Shown: positions 34,564 through 43,516 of the stretch, one piece after another
How positions within the stretch are numbered: position 1 is the stretch's first letter
How the letters are laid out: each line of letters starts with the position of its first letter
Assembly (NCBI RefSeq): GCF_004011175.1
Contig: NZ_RQXX01000003.1
Span: 579,318-643,317, forward strand
Direction of reading: 5' to 3'
Length of the DNA stretch: 64,000 bases
DNA from: Mesobaculum littorinae
GTDB taxonomy: Bacteria > Pseudomonadota > Alphaproteobacteria > Rhodobacterales > Rhodobacteraceae
The notes under the pieces: model-generated
Database searches by the model: none
What the model was told of the DNA's origin: nothing
What the model saw: the letters and a program-made list of their open reading frames with translations, nothing else
Program-made: the position numbers and the translations under genes

Positions 34564-34974
34564 TTGCACATCACCGCGGCACCCCAGGCTGCCGCTTCGG
34601 ACGCCCGCATGAGCCGCGGCGCCGACAGGAGTGGAAGCGACGCCGCACTGGCCCGCATTCTCACCTCGCTCGAAGACGACAAGGCCGAGGATATCGTGAA
34701 GGTCGACCTTCGCGGCAAGTCCGAGATGGCCGACTGGATGGTCGTCTGCTCGGGCCGCTCGTCGCGGCAGGTCGCCGCGATCTCCGATCACCTCGTCGAT
34801 GCGCTCAAGCACCAGCTGGGCGTGATCTCCAAGGTCGAAGGCAAGGATGCCGGCGACTGGGTGCTGATCGACACGGGCGACGTGATCGTCCACGTCTTCC
34901 GCCCCGAGGTGCGCGAATTCTACCAGCTCGAAAAGATGTGGCTCAGCCCGACCGAGCAGACGCTGAACCGTTGA
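34564..34974 (+). CDS. rsfS: Ribosomal silencing factor RsfS
   Basis: About 136 aa. DDKAEDIVKVDLRGKSEMAD, then WMVVCSGRSSRQVAAISDHLVD and GDWVLIDTGDVIVHVFRP then FYQLEKMW are the RsfS signature. It binds ribosomal protein L14 and blocks 50S-30S joining in starvation. It heads the alphaproteobacterial rsfS-rlmH-gpmI-envC-ctpA-rppH cluster. The start is uncertain: a strong AAGGAGGA at 34543-34550 has CTG at 34558 with ideal spacing, TTG at 34564, GTG at 34540 overlapping it, and ATG at 34609 further in. TTG is given as a compromise. Confidence 0.93.
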   Translation: MHITAAPQAAASDARMSRGADRSGSDAALARILTSLEDDKAEDIVKVDLRGKSEMADWMVVCSGRSSRQVAAISDHLVDALKHQLGVISKVEGKDAGDWVLIDTGDVIVHVFRPEVREFYQLEKMWLSPTEQTLNR

Positions 34975-34989
34975 TGGCACTCCGCTGAC

Positions 34990-35460
34990 ATGCGGGTGCA
35001 TATCTGCGCCGTGGGCCGGCTGCGGTCGGGCCCCGAGCGTGCGCTGATCGACGATTATCTCGCCCGGTTCGACCGGACCGGGCGCGGCCTGGGCCTCGGG
35101 CCCGCGAAGCTTGTCGAGGTCGAGGATCGCAAGGGCGGCGGCATGGCCGGCGAGGGGCCGCTTCTGCGCCGGGCGATTCCCGCGGGCGCGCTTGTCTGCT
35201 GCCTCGACGAACGGGGCGAAAGCTTCTCCTCGCCCGGCTTCGCCGACAGGCTGGCGCAGTGGCGTGATCAGGGCCGGCAGGACCTGGCCTTCGTCATCGG
35301 TGGCGCCGACGGCATCGACCCCGCGCTGCGGTCCGAGGCCGACGCCGCGCTGTCCTTCGGCGCGATGGTGTGGCCGCACATGCTGGCCCGCGTGATGCTG
35401 GGCGAACAGCTCTACCGCGCCGCCAGCATCCTCGCCGGTTTGCCCTATCACCGGGCATAG
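34990..35460 (+). CDS. rlmH: 23S rRNA pseudouridine-1915 N3-methyltransferase RlmH
   Basis: A 156-aa SPOUT methyltransferase of usual length. CLDERGESFSSPGFADRLAQ, FVIGGADGIDPALRSEADA and MLARVMLGEQLYRAASILAGLPYHR form the knot that binds S-adenosylmethionine and the C-terminal RlmH signature (YHR; here YHRA). It methylates pseudouridine 1915 in helix 69 of 23S rRNA on assembled ribosomes. It follows rsfS by 15 nt. Confidence 0.97.
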   Translation: MRVHICAVGRLRSGPERALIDDYLARFDRTGRGLGLGPAKLVEVEDRKGGGMAGEGPLLRRAIPAGALVCCLDERGESFSSPGFADRLAQWRDQGRQDLAFVIGGADGIDPALRSEADAALSFGAMVWPHMLARVMLGEQLYRAASILAGLPYHRA

Positions 35461-35497
35461 GGTTTCTTCTCTTCTGAAAATACTCCCGCCGGAGGCG
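35461..35497 (+). repeat. Intergenic element resembling a common Rhodobacteraceae repeat
   Basis: The segment ending in GAAAATACTCCCGCCGGAGG sits right after rlmH. I recall closely similar sequence behind many genes in Rhodobacteraceae genomes, but no second copy is in this window, so the assignment rests on memory. Confidence 0.4.
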
Positions 35498-35562
35498 TCC
35501 TGCCGGTTCCGCTTGGCGCGCCATCGGCGTAAAAGCATGGCGTAAGCCAGAAGGAGACCCCA

Positions 35563-37086
35563 ATGCCCGGCAAGAAACCCGTGGTCCTCTGCATCCTCGA
35601 CGGCTGGGGCAAGCGCGCCGAGCGCGACGCGAATGCCCCCGCGCTGGCCGATACCCCGAATTTCGATCGGATCATGCGGACCTGCCCCAACGCGCAGCTG
35701 ATCACCCACGGTCCCGACGTGGGCCTGCCCACCGGGCAGATGGGCAATTCCGAGGTCGGCCACACCAATATCGGCGCGGGCCGGGTGGTGGCGATGGACC
35801 TTGGCCAGATCGAACTGGCGATCGAAGACGGCTCTTTCTTCGAAAACGAGGCCCTCCTCGACTTCATCCAGAGGGTGAAGTCGGCCGGCGGCACTGCGCA
35901 CCTGATGGGCGTGATCTCGGACGGCGGGGTGCACGGGCATCTCGACCACGTCGCCGCGGCCGCCACGGCGATCGCGCGCGCAGGCGTGCCGGTGGCGGTC
36001 CACGCCATCACCGACGGCCGCGACGTGGCGCCGAAATCCGCCGATGGCTACCTGGCCGAGTTCGAGGGCAAGCTGCCCGAAGGCGCCTTCATCGCCACGG
36101 TCACCGGTCGCTACTACGCCATGGACCGCGACAACCGGTGGGAAAGGGTCGAAACCGCCTATGCCGCGATGATCCGCGGCACGGGCGAGGCCACCGCCAC
36201 CACCCCCGCCGAGGCGGTGACCCAGTCGTGGGAGGCGGGCAAGACCGACGAGTTCATCCCCGCCACGGTGATCGGCGACTATGCCGGCGCAGCCGACGGC
36301 GACGGCGTCTTCTGCACCAATTTCCGCGCCGACCGGGCGCGCGAGATCATGCGCGCCATCGCGCAACCGGATTTCGCCGATTTCGACGTCTCCGGCCGGC
36401 CGGACTTCTCCGCCATCCTCGGGATGGTCGAATATTCTTCGGCGCATACCGCGTGGATGCAGGCGGCCTTCCCGAAGCGCAAGATCGTCAACACCCTGGG
36501 CGCCTGGGTCGCCGCGCAGGGCCGCACCCAGTTCCGGCTGGCCGAAACCGAGAAATATCCCCACGTCACCTTCTTCCTCAACGGCGGCAAGGAAGAGCCC
36601 GAGCCGGGCGAGGACCGCTTCATGCCCAAGTCGCCAAAGGTCGCGACCTACGACATGCAGCCCGAGATGTCGGCGCCAGAGGTGACCGAGAAATTCGTCG
36701 AGGCCATCGACAAGGGCTACGACCTGATCGTGACGAACTTTGCCAACCCCGACATGGTGGGCCACACAGGTGACCTCGATGCCGCCATCGCCGCCTGCGA
36801 GGCGGTGGATCGCGGACTGGGGCAGGTGCTTGACGCGCTAGAGAGGGCCGGCGGCGCGATGATCGTCACCGCCGACCACGGCAATTGCGAGGTGATGGTC
36901 GACCCCGAAACCGGCGGGCCGCATACCTCCCACACGCTCAACCCGGTCCCGGTGATCGTCGTGGGCGGGCCCGAGGCTGCCACGCTGTCCGACGGGCGGC
37001 TGGCCGACCTTGCGCCGACGCTTCTGGACCTCATGGGGCTGGATGCGCCCGAAGAGATGACCGGCAAGAGCCTGATCACCCGATGA
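35563..37086 (+). CDS. gpmI: 2,3-bisphosphoglycerate-independent phosphoglycerate mutase
   Basis: A 507-aa alkaline-phosphatase-superfamily enzyme of usual length. CILDGWGKR at the N-terminus, the catalytic Ser in TGQMGNSEVGHTNIGAG, ITDGRDVAPKSADGYL, FANPDMVGHTGD and TADHGNCE (metal ligands) are all present. It interconverts 3- and 2-phosphoglycerate in glycolysis using two Mn ions. AAGGAGA lies upstream of the ATG. It overlaps the envC-like gene by 4 nt (ATGA). Confidence 0.98.
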   Translation: MPGKKPVVLCILDGWGKRAERDANAPALADTPNFDRIMRTCPNAQLITHGPDVGLPTGQMGNSEVGHTNIGAGRVVAMDLGQIELAIEDGSFFENEALLDFIQRVKSAGGTAHLMGVISDGGVHGHLDHVAAAATAIARAGVPVAVHAITDGRDVAPKSADGYLAEFEGKLPEGAFIATVTGRYYAMDRDNRWERVETAYAAMIRGTGEATATTPAEAVTQSWEAGKTDEFIPATVIGDYAGAADGDGVFCTNFRADRAREIMRAIAQPDFADFDVSGRPDFSAILGMVEYSSAHTAWMQAAFPKRKIVNTLGAWVAAQGRTQFRLAETEKYPHVTFFLNGGKEEPEPGEDRFMPKSPKVATYDMQPEMSAPEVTEKFVEAIDKGYDLIVTNFANPDMVGHTGDLDAAIAACEAVDRGLGQVLDALERAGGAMIVTADHGNCEVMVDPETGGPHTSHTLNPVPVIVVGGPEAATLSDGRLADLAPTLLDLMGLDAPEEMTGKSLITR

Positions 37087-38324
37087 CCGATGGCCGCGCG
37101 TCGCGGAGGGCCGAAGCCCGGGCCTGGGCACCAGCCCGGGACCTGGCCCGGACCGTGCGGGCGGCCTGCCCGGCCCCGGCGCTGGCCGCCGTGACCTGCG
37201 CCGTGCTGGCCGCCGTGCTGGCCGTCGCGCCCGCTGCAGGCGTCGCGGCGCAGGACGATCCCGGCGCGCTGGCGCGCCGCGCCGCGGCGGATCTCGATGC
37301 CGCGGCGGCGGGGTTGGCCCGGGCCGACGGCGCCCGCGACCGGGTGGCAGCGCTGACCCGCACCGTGCGCGCCTACGAAGACGGGCTTGCCGCGCTGCGC
37401 GACGGGATGCGCCGTGCGGGGCGGCGCGAACAGGCGATCCGGGCCCGGTTCGATGCCGAAAGCGACCGTCTGGGCCGGCTGATCGGCGCGCTTCAGGTGA
37501 TCAACCGCACGCCCGAAACGACGCTGCTGCTGCACCCCTCGGGCGCTGTGGGCACCGCGCGATCGGGCATGATCCTCTCCGATGTCAGCCCCGCGCTTGC
37601 CGCCGAGGTGGGCGCGCTGCGCGAGGATCTGGAAGAGCTTGCCACCTTGCGCGCACTGCAGGCCAGCGCGGCCGACACGCTTGGCGACGGGCTGGCCGGG
37701 ATCCAGGCTGCGCGCACCCGGCTAAGCCAGGCCGTGTCGGACCGCACCGACCTGCCGCGCCGGGTGACCGAGGACCCCGACGAGATGCGCCGCCTTCTGG
37801 CCTCGACCGAAACGCTGTCGGGATTTGCCAGCGGTCTGGCCGCGCTGCCCGAGGATGACGATGCGCCCGAGCTGCCGGATTTCGCGCAGGCGCAGGGCGA
37901 CCTGGGCTGGCCCGTCGCGGGCGATGTGCTGCGCGGGTTCGAAGAGGCCGACGCCGCGGGCGTCCGTCGCCCGGGGCTGGTGATCGCGGCGCGCCCCGGC
38001 GCCGTCGTTACCACCCCGTGGCCGGCGACGATCCGCTATCTGGGGCCGCTTCTCGATTATCGCAACGTGGCGATCCTCGAGCCGTCCGAGGGGTATCTCA
38101 TGATCTTCGCCGGCCTCGACGAGGTCTTCGGCACGGTCGGGCAGGTGGTGCCGGACGGCACGCCGCTGGGCCTGATGCCCGGGCTGGGGCCGGAAACGGC
38201 GGCCTATTTCGGGAACGTGACCGCGGGGGAGGTGACCCCGCCCCCTGAGACGCTGTATGTGGAACTGAGACAGGACAACGCGCCGGTCGATCCGGCCGCG
38301 TGGTTCCGACGGGATGAGAACTAG
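37083..38324 (+). CDS. EnvC-like murein hydrolase activator (degenerate M23)
   Basis: A 413-aa exported protein: an N-terminal hydrophobic segment ending VAAQDD, a long coiled coil (residues about 60-230, rich in R, A, L, E), and a C-terminal LytM/M23-type domain (GLVIAARPGAVVTTPWPATI, then LLDYRNVAILEPSEGYLMIFAGL). The HxxxD and HxH zinc ligands of active M23 peptidases are not present at the expected positions, as in E. coli EnvC, which activates amidases rather than cutting peptidoglycan itself. It likely controls septal amidases during cell separation. Co-transcribed with gpmI and ctpA. Confidence 0.88.
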   Translation: MTDGRASRRAEARAWAPARDLARTVRAACPAPALAAVTCAVLAAVLAVAPAAGVAAQDDPGALARRAAADLDAAAAGLARADGARDRVAALTRTVRAYEDGLAALRDGMRRAGRREQAIRARFDAESDRLGRLIGALQVINRTPETTLLLHPSGAVGTARSGMILSDVSPALAAEVGALREDLEELATLRALQASAADTLGDGLAGIQAARTRLSQAVSDRTDLPRRVTEDPDEMRRLLASTETLSGFASGLAALPEDDDAPELPDFAQAQGDLGWPVAGDVLRGFEEADAAGVRRPGLVIAARPGAVVTTPWPATIRYLGPLLDYRNVAILEPSEGYLMIFAGLDEVFGTVGQVVPDGTPLGLMPGLGPETAAYFGNVTAGEVTPPPETLYVELRQDNAPVDPAAWFRRDEN

Positions 38325-38334
38325 GACATTGCAC

Positions 38335-39777
38335 ATGAGAAAATTCGTCATGGCCGCCGTCGGCGGTACCCTCGCAGGCGCCGTTCTGACGACGCAGGTC
38401 GCCGGGCCTCTCATCGCGCAGGAAAGCACGCGCAACGCCAGCATCTACGAACAGCTCGACCTGTTCGGCGACATCTTCGAACGCATCCGCGCGCAATATG
38501 TCGAGGAAGTGGACGAAACCGATCTGATCGAGGCGGCGATCGACGGCATGCTGACCTCGCTCGACCCGCATTCCAGCTACCTGTCGCCCGATGACGCGGC
38601 CGACATGCGGGTGCAGACGCGCGGCACCTTCGGCGGCCTCGGGATCGAGGTCACGCAGGAGGAAGGCTTCGTCAAGGTCGTGTCGCCGATGGACGGCACC
38701 CCGGCCGATGCGGCGGGCGTCGAGGCGGGCGATTTCATCACCCATGTCGACGGCGAATCGGTGCTGGGCTTGACCCTGGACGAAGCGGTCGAACTGATGC
38801 GCGGGCCCGTGGGATCGGAGATCGTCATCACCCTGGTCCGCGAAGGCCGGGACGAGCCCTTTGACGTGTCGATCATCCGCGACACGATCGAGCTGACCGC
38901 CGCCCGCGCCCGCACGCAGGGCAAGTCCATCGTGCTGCGCGTCACCACCTTCAACGATCAGACCTTCCCCAACATGGAAGAGGGTCTGGAGCGCGAGATC
39001 GAGGCCGCCGGCGGGATCGAGAACGTCAACGGCATCGTGCTTGACCTGCGCAACAACCCCGGCGGGCTGCTGACCCAGGCGATCAAGGTGTCGGACGCCT
39101 TCCTCGACGAGGGCGAGATCGTGTCGACCCGCGGCCGCGCGCCCGAGGACAGCGACCGCTACAACGCCACCGACGGCGATCTGGCGCAGGGCAAGCCCAT
39201 CGTGGTCCTGATCAACGGCGGCTCGGCCTCGGCGTCCGAGATCGTCGCCGGTGCGCTGCAGGATCACCGCCGCGCCATCGTCATCGGCACCAAGAGCTTC
39301 GGCAAGGGGTCGGTGCAGACGGTCATGCCGCTGCGCGGCGACCGCGCGATGCGGCTGACCACGGCGCGCTACTACACGCCGTCTGGCCGGTCGATCCAGT
39401 CGCTGGGCGTGTCGCCCGACATCGTCGTGCAGCAGCCCGCGGTGATCGAGACGGACGAGGAGGAAGAGGTCGACGCCCGCCCGCTGCGGTCCGAAGCCGA
39501 TCTGCGCGGCGCCATCGACAACGATTCGGTGACCGAAGAAGAGCGGCGCATCATTCTCGAAGAGCAGCAGGCCGCCGAAGACGCCGCCCAGCTGCGGGAC
39601 GAGGATTACCAGCTGGCCTACGCCATCGACGTGCTGAAGGGCCTGACGGCGCTTCGGCCCGAAGTCGCCTCGGCCGCATCGGGTGCACATGACGCGCAAA
39701 CTGGCGAGGCCGAGACCTCCGCGACCGACGCCGCCCCCTCCGACGAAGACGGCGCCGACGCGCCGGCAGAGGACTAA
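38335..39777 (+). CDS. ctpA: C-terminal processing peptidase (S41 family)
   Basis: A 480-aa periplasmic serine protease. A signal peptide, an N-terminal helical part ([20 protein letters not shown]), a PDZ domain ([20 protein letters not shown] then [13 protein letters not shown]) and the S41 catalytic domain follow, with Ser in [16 protein letters not shown] and Lys in [12 protein letters not shown]. It trims C-termini of envelope proteins; pairing with an EnvC-like protein is conserved in alphaproteobacteria. The acidic C-terminal tail is not conserved in length. The ATG at 38335 follows AGGA; an in-frame ATG at 38314 overlaps the previous gene. Confidence 0.96.
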   Translation: MRKFVMAAVGGTLAGAVLTTQVAGPLIAQESTRNASIYEQLDLFGDIFERIRAQYVEEVDETDLIEAAIDGMLTSLDPHSSYLSPDDAADMRVQTRGTFGGLGIEVTQEEGFVKVVSPMDGTPADAAGVEAGDFITHVDGESVLGLTLDEAVELMRGPVGSEIVITLVREGRDEPFDVSIIRDTIELTAARARTQGKSIVLRVTTFNDQTFPNMEEGLEREIEAAGGIENVNGIVLDLRNNPGGLLTQAIKVSDAFLDEGEIVSTRGRAPEDSDRYNATDGDLAQGKPIVVLINGGSASASEIVAGALQDHRRAIVIGTKSFGKGSVQTVMPLRGDRAMRLTTARYYTPSGRSIQSLGVSPDIVVQQPAVIETDEEEEVDARPLRSEADLRGAIDNDSVTEEERRIILEEQQAAEDAAQLRDEDYQLAYAIDVLKGLTALRPEVASAASGAHDAQTGEAETSATDAAPSDEDGADAPAED

Positions 39778-39784
39778 GCCCACC

Positions 39785-39818
39785 GGGGCGGACGCCCGCC
39801 AGCGTCCGCCCCGCCATT
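39785..39818 (+). terminator. Terminator-like hairpin after ctpA
   Basis: GGGGCGGACGC and GCGTCCGCCCC form an 11-bp perfect stem around a 6-nt loop, followed by GCCATTTT. The T tract is short, so termination may be partial, leaving some read-through to rppH. Confidence 0.75.
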
Positions 39819-39919
39819 TTACCGAGCCGCCGTTTCACCCGGCGGCGGTTCCCCTTACACCACTGCGCCGCCTCTCGCCCCGGGGGCGGCGCTGCGCCAT
39901 TTTCCCGACAGGAGTGACG

Positions 39920-40402
39920 ATGACACCCGAGCAGATCGCCGCGCTTCCCTATCGCCCCTGCGTGGGCGTCATGCTGGCCGACGCGCAGGGCCGCGTCTTC
40001 GTGGGCCAGCGCATCGACCGCGACAGCGACGCCTGGCAGATGCCGCAGGGCGGGATCGACCCGGGGGAAGAGCCGCGCACCGCCGCGCTGCGCGAGCTGG
40101 AAGAGGAAACCGGCATCCCCGCGCGGCTGGTCACGGTCGAGGCCGAGGGCGCGGACTGGCTGGCCTACGACCTGCCCGCCGACCTCGTGCCGCGGATCTG
40201 GGGCGGGCGGTTCCGCGGTCAGCGGCAGCGCTGGTTCCTGCTGCGCTTTCACGGCACGGATGCCGACGTGCGCATCGACACCGCGCATCCCGAGTTCTCG
40301 GACTGGGCATGGATTGCGCCGGACGAGCTTCTGCCCCGCATCGTGCCCTTCAAGCGCGAGGTCTATGCAAGCGTTCTAGAGCAGCTGGGCGACCGGCTGT
40401 AA
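39920..40402 (+). CDS. rppH: RNA pyrophosphohydrolase RppH
   Basis: A 160-aa NUDIX hydrolase. The NUDIX box is [23 protein letters not shown], preceded by WQMPQ, and the N-terminal [11 protein letters not shown] and the later [15 protein letters not shown] are typical of alphaproteobacterial RppH. It removes pyrophosphate from 5'-triphosphorylated mRNA to start decay. AGGAG lies 5 nt before the ATG. The upstream frame in 39683-39919 is not conserved-looking and is left out. Confidence 0.95.
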   Translation: MTPEQIAALPYRPCVGVMLADAQGRVFVGQRIDRDSDAWQMPQGGIDPGEEPRTAALRELEEETGIPARLVTVEAEGADWLAYDLPADLVPRIWGGRFRGQRQRWFLLRFHGTDADVRIDTAHPEFSDWAWIAPDELLPRIVPFKREVYASVLEQLGDRL

Positions 40403-40540
40403 CGACCCTGCCGGCCCGTTGCGGCGCCCGTTGGCCCACGGCGGCGCACGTTCGCTCAAATCCTCGACACTTCCGCGGGATCGTCGTTGCGCCCCGCCGC
40501 CGGGCGGCTCAGGTTGGCCACGACCCGACGGAGGAGTTTC

Positions 40541-41998
40541 ATGCACCGCCTTCTTTCCACCTGTTTCGCCCTTGCGCTGACGGCCGGGGCGCCCGGTCTC
40601 GCCGCCGCGCAGGAACCGCCCGCCCCGCCCGCCGCAGCGACCGACGCCACCGCCGGACCTTCGGCCGAGGCCACAACCTTCACGCTCGCCAACGGCTTGC
40701 AGGTGGTGGTGCTGGAAGATCACCGCGCGCCCGTCGTCGTACACATGGTGTGGTACCGCGCCGGAGCCGCGGACGAGCAGCCCGGCGTGTCGGGCATCGC
40801 GCACTACCTAGAACACCTGATGTTCAAGGGCACGGACGAGCTTGAGCCCGGCGAATTGTCGGAAATCGTCGCGGCCAACGGCGGCACCGACAACGCATTT
40901 ACCAGCCAGGATTATACCGCCTACTTTCAGCGCGTCGCCTCGGACCGCCTTGGGCTGATGATGGAGATGGAGGCCGACCGGATGCGCGATCTGCAGCTGG
41001 CCGACCGCGACATCCTGACCGAACGCAAGGTGGTGCTCGAAGAGCGCAACCAGCGGATCGAGAACGAGCCCGGCGCGCTGTTTTCCGAACAGCGCATGGC
41101 GGCGCAATACCTCAACCACCCCTACGGCAAGCCGGTCATCGGCTGGCGGGCCGAGATCGAAGAGCTCGATCTCGACGACGCGCTTGCATTCTACCGGACC
41201 TATTATGCCCCCAACAACGCGGTGCTGGTCGTCGCGGGCGACGTCGCGCCGGACGAGGTGCGCGCCCTGGCCGAAGAACATTACGGCCCGCTCGCCCCGA
41301 CCGAAAATCTCGCCCCCCGCGTTCGCCCGCAGGAACCCCCGCAGCGGGCCGAGCGGCGCATGGTCTACGAGGATGCGCGCATCGCGCAGCCCTACCTGAC
41401 GCGCAGCTACCTGGCCCCCGAACGCGACCCGGGCGACCAGGACCGCGCCGCGGCGCTGACCCTTCTGGCCGCGGTTCTGGGTGGATCGCCGCAAACCTCG
41501 GTGCTGGGCACGAACCTGCAATTCGCCACGCGCGAGGCGCTTTATACCTCGGCCTACTACGATGGCGTCTCCTTCGATGACACGACCTTCACGCTGGTCG
41601 TCGTGCCGACGCCCGGCACCTCGCTGGACGAGGCCGAGGCCGCGCTCGACCGCGAAATCGCGGCCTTTCTCGAGGATGGCGTCGACGAAGAGCAGCTGGA
41701 CCGGATCAAGATGCAGCTGCGCGCCGGGCTGATCTATGCCGAGGACAGCGCACAGGCGCGCGCCCGCCGCTATGGCGCTGCGCTGACCAGCGGGCTGACG
41801 ATCGAGGATGTCGAGGCCTGGCCGGAGCTTCTGCAGCAGGTCACGGGCGAGGATATCGTCGCCGCCGCGCGCGACGTCTTCGACCGCGATGCCGCCGTCA
41901 CCGGCTGGCTGCGGCCGCCGGAAGGGGCCCCGGCGCCGGGCGCCGATGCCGCGCCTGCCGCTCTGCCCGATCCCGCCGCGATGGAGGAAACCCAATGA
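40541..41998 (+). CDS. M16 family metallopeptidase, catalytic subunit
   Basis: A 485-aa exported zinc protease. A signal peptide ends at AAAQ, followed by the HxxEH motif HYLEH (H88, E91, H92) and the downstream Glu in the ERKVVLEERNQRIEN region. M16 proteins degrade small peptides or process exported proteins. The next gene encodes a partner without the motif and overlaps by 4 nt (ATGA), so the two probably form a heterodimer like the mitochondrial processing peptidase. GGAGGAG lies upstream of the ATG. Confidence 0.94.
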   Translation: MHRLLSTCFALALTAGAPGLAAAQEPPAPPAAATDATAGPSAEATTFTLANGLQVVVLEDHRAPVVVHMVWYRAGAADEQPGVSGIAHYLEHLMFKGTDELEPGELSEIVAANGGTDNAFTSQDYTAYFQRVASDRLGLMMEMEADRMRDLQLADRDILTERKVVLEERNQRIENEPGALFSEQRMAAQYLNHPYGKPVIGWRAEIEELDLDDALAFYRTYYAPNNAVLVVAGDVAPDEVRALAEEHYGPLAPTENLAPRVRPQEPPQRAERRMVYEDARIAQPYLTRSYLAPERDPGDQDRAAALTLLAAVLGGSPQTSVLGTNLQFATREALYTSAYYDGVSFDDTTFTLVVVPTPGTSLDEAEAALDREIAAFLEDGVDEEQLDRIKMQLRAGLIYAEDSAQARARRYGAALTSGLTIEDVEAWPELLQQVTGEDIVAAARDVFDRDAAVTGWLRPPEGAPAPGADAAPAALPDPAAMEETQ

Positions 41999-43470
41999 TC
42001 CTGCGCCTCGCCTGCACCCTGACGCTGACCCTGTTCGCCGCGCTGCCCGTGCGCGCCGAGGTCGAGATCGAAGAGGTCACATCCCCCGGCGGTATCACCG
42101 CCTGGCTGGTCGAAGAGCATTCGATCCCATTCACCGCGCTCGAAATCCGGTTCCAGGGCGGCGCCGCGCTTGATCCCGAAGACAGGCGCGGGGCGGTCAA
42201 CTTGATGGCCGCGACGCTTGAGGAGGGTACCGGCGACCTCGATGCGCAGGGCTTTGCCGCCGCGCGCGAGGCGCTGGCGGCCAGTTTCTCCTTCGACGCG
42301 TCGCTCGATTCGGTATCGGTCTCGGCACAGTTTCTCAGCGAAAACCGCGAAGAGGCGGTGGATCTGCTGCGGCAGGCCATCGTCGCCCCCAGCTTCGACC
42401 AGACCGCGATCGACCGTGTGCGGGGGCAGGTTCTGTCGATCATCCGGTCGAACGCCACAGATCCCGGCGAAATCGCCAGCGATACCTTCTATGCCGATGC
42501 CTTCGGCGATCACCCCTATGGCGGCGACATGAACGGCAGCCTCGCCTCGGTCGAGGCGCTGACCCGCGACGATATCGTTGCCGCCCATCAGGCCACCATG
42601 GCGCGCGACCGGGTCTTCGTGGGGGCCGTGGGCGACATCACCCCCGAAGAGCTTGGGCCGCTGTTGGACGAGCTTCTGGGCGAGCTTCCGGCCGAAGGCG
42701 CGCCGATGCCCGGGCGGGCCGAGTACCGGGCCGAGCCCGGCGTGTCGGTCGTGCCGCTCGATACCGCGCAGTCGGTGATGCTGTTCGGGCACGAGGGCAT
42801 CCCGCGCGATGATGACGACTTCTTCCCCGCCTATGTCGTGAACCAGATTTTGGGCGGCGGGGGCTTCAATTCACGCCTGATGGAGGAGGTCCGCGAGAAG
42901 CGTGGCCTGACCTACGGCGTCGGCTCCTACCTCGTGCCCTTCGATCATGGCGAGCTGATCATGGGGCAGACGAGCACCGCCAACGCGCGCGCGGCCGACA
43001 CCATCGCGGTGCTGCGCGACGAATGGGCCCGCATCGCTGAAGAGGGCGTGACCGAGGCCGAGCTGGACGAGGCCAAGACCTACCTGACCGGCTCCTATCC
43101 GCTGCGGTTCGACGGCAACGGCCCCATCGCCGACATCCTCGTCGGCATGCAGATGGAGGGGCTGCCGATCGACTATATCGCCACCCGCAACGACCGGATC
43201 GAGGCGGTGACGCCAGAGGATGCCGCCCGCGTCGCCCGGCGGATCTACCGGCCCGAGGATCTGCATTTCGTCGTGGTGGGCGAACCCGAGGGGCTGGAGG
43301 ATGCAACCACCGGGGCCGCGCCGGCCGACGCGGCGTCCCCCGTCTCGGATACCCCCGGCGCCGAGGGTCCGGCCACCAACCCGTCTGCTGCGAATCCGGC
43401 GGCCCCCACAGCGGGCGAAGGGGCTGACGCCGGGGTGGATGACGCGGCGGAGACCCCCCCCGCCGACTGA
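41995..43470 (+). CDS. M16 family peptidase, non-catalytic subunit
   Basis: A 491-aa exported protein of the M16 fold. The HxxEH position is replaced ([16 protein letters not shown]), so it cannot bind zinc there. It keeps the R/Y substrate-binding region ([15 protein letters not shown]) and [19 protein letters not shown]. It pairs with the gene immediately upstream. The last 55 or so residues are an Ala/Pro/Thr-rich tail. Probably periplasmic. Confidence 0.92.
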   Translation: MILRLACTLTLTLFAALPVRAEVEIEEVTSPGGITAWLVEEHSIPFTALEIRFQGGAALDPEDRRGAVNLMAATLEEGTGDLDAQGFAAAREALAASFSFDASLDSVSVSAQFLSENREEAVDLLRQAIVAPSFDQTAIDRVRGQVLSIIRSNATDPGEIASDTFYADAFGDHPYGGDMNGSLASVEALTRDDIVAAHQATMARDRVFVGAVGDITPEELGPLLDELLGELPAEGAPMPGRAEYRAEPGVSVVPLDTAQSVMLFGHEGIPRDDDDFFPAYVVNQILGGGGFNSRLMEEVREKRGLTYGVGSYLVPFDHGELIMGQTSTANARAADTIAVLRDEWARIAEEGVTEAELDEAKTYLTGSYPLRFDGNGPIADILVGMQMEGLPIDYIATRNDRIEAVTPEDAARVARRIYRPEDLHFVVVGEPEGLEDATTGAAPADAASPVSDTPGAEGPATNPSAANPAAPTAGEGADAGVDDAAETPPAD

Positions 43471-43516
43471 TTTCGGCCATGGTCGAATCGCGGGGGGCCA
43501 TGCTATCGCTAGTGGC

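Noticed and set aside
34561..36765. 734-codon minus-strand frame over rsfS, rlmH and gpmI
   Set aside because: It spans three well-supported genes on the other strand and two intergenic gaps; it is a GC-bias artefact.
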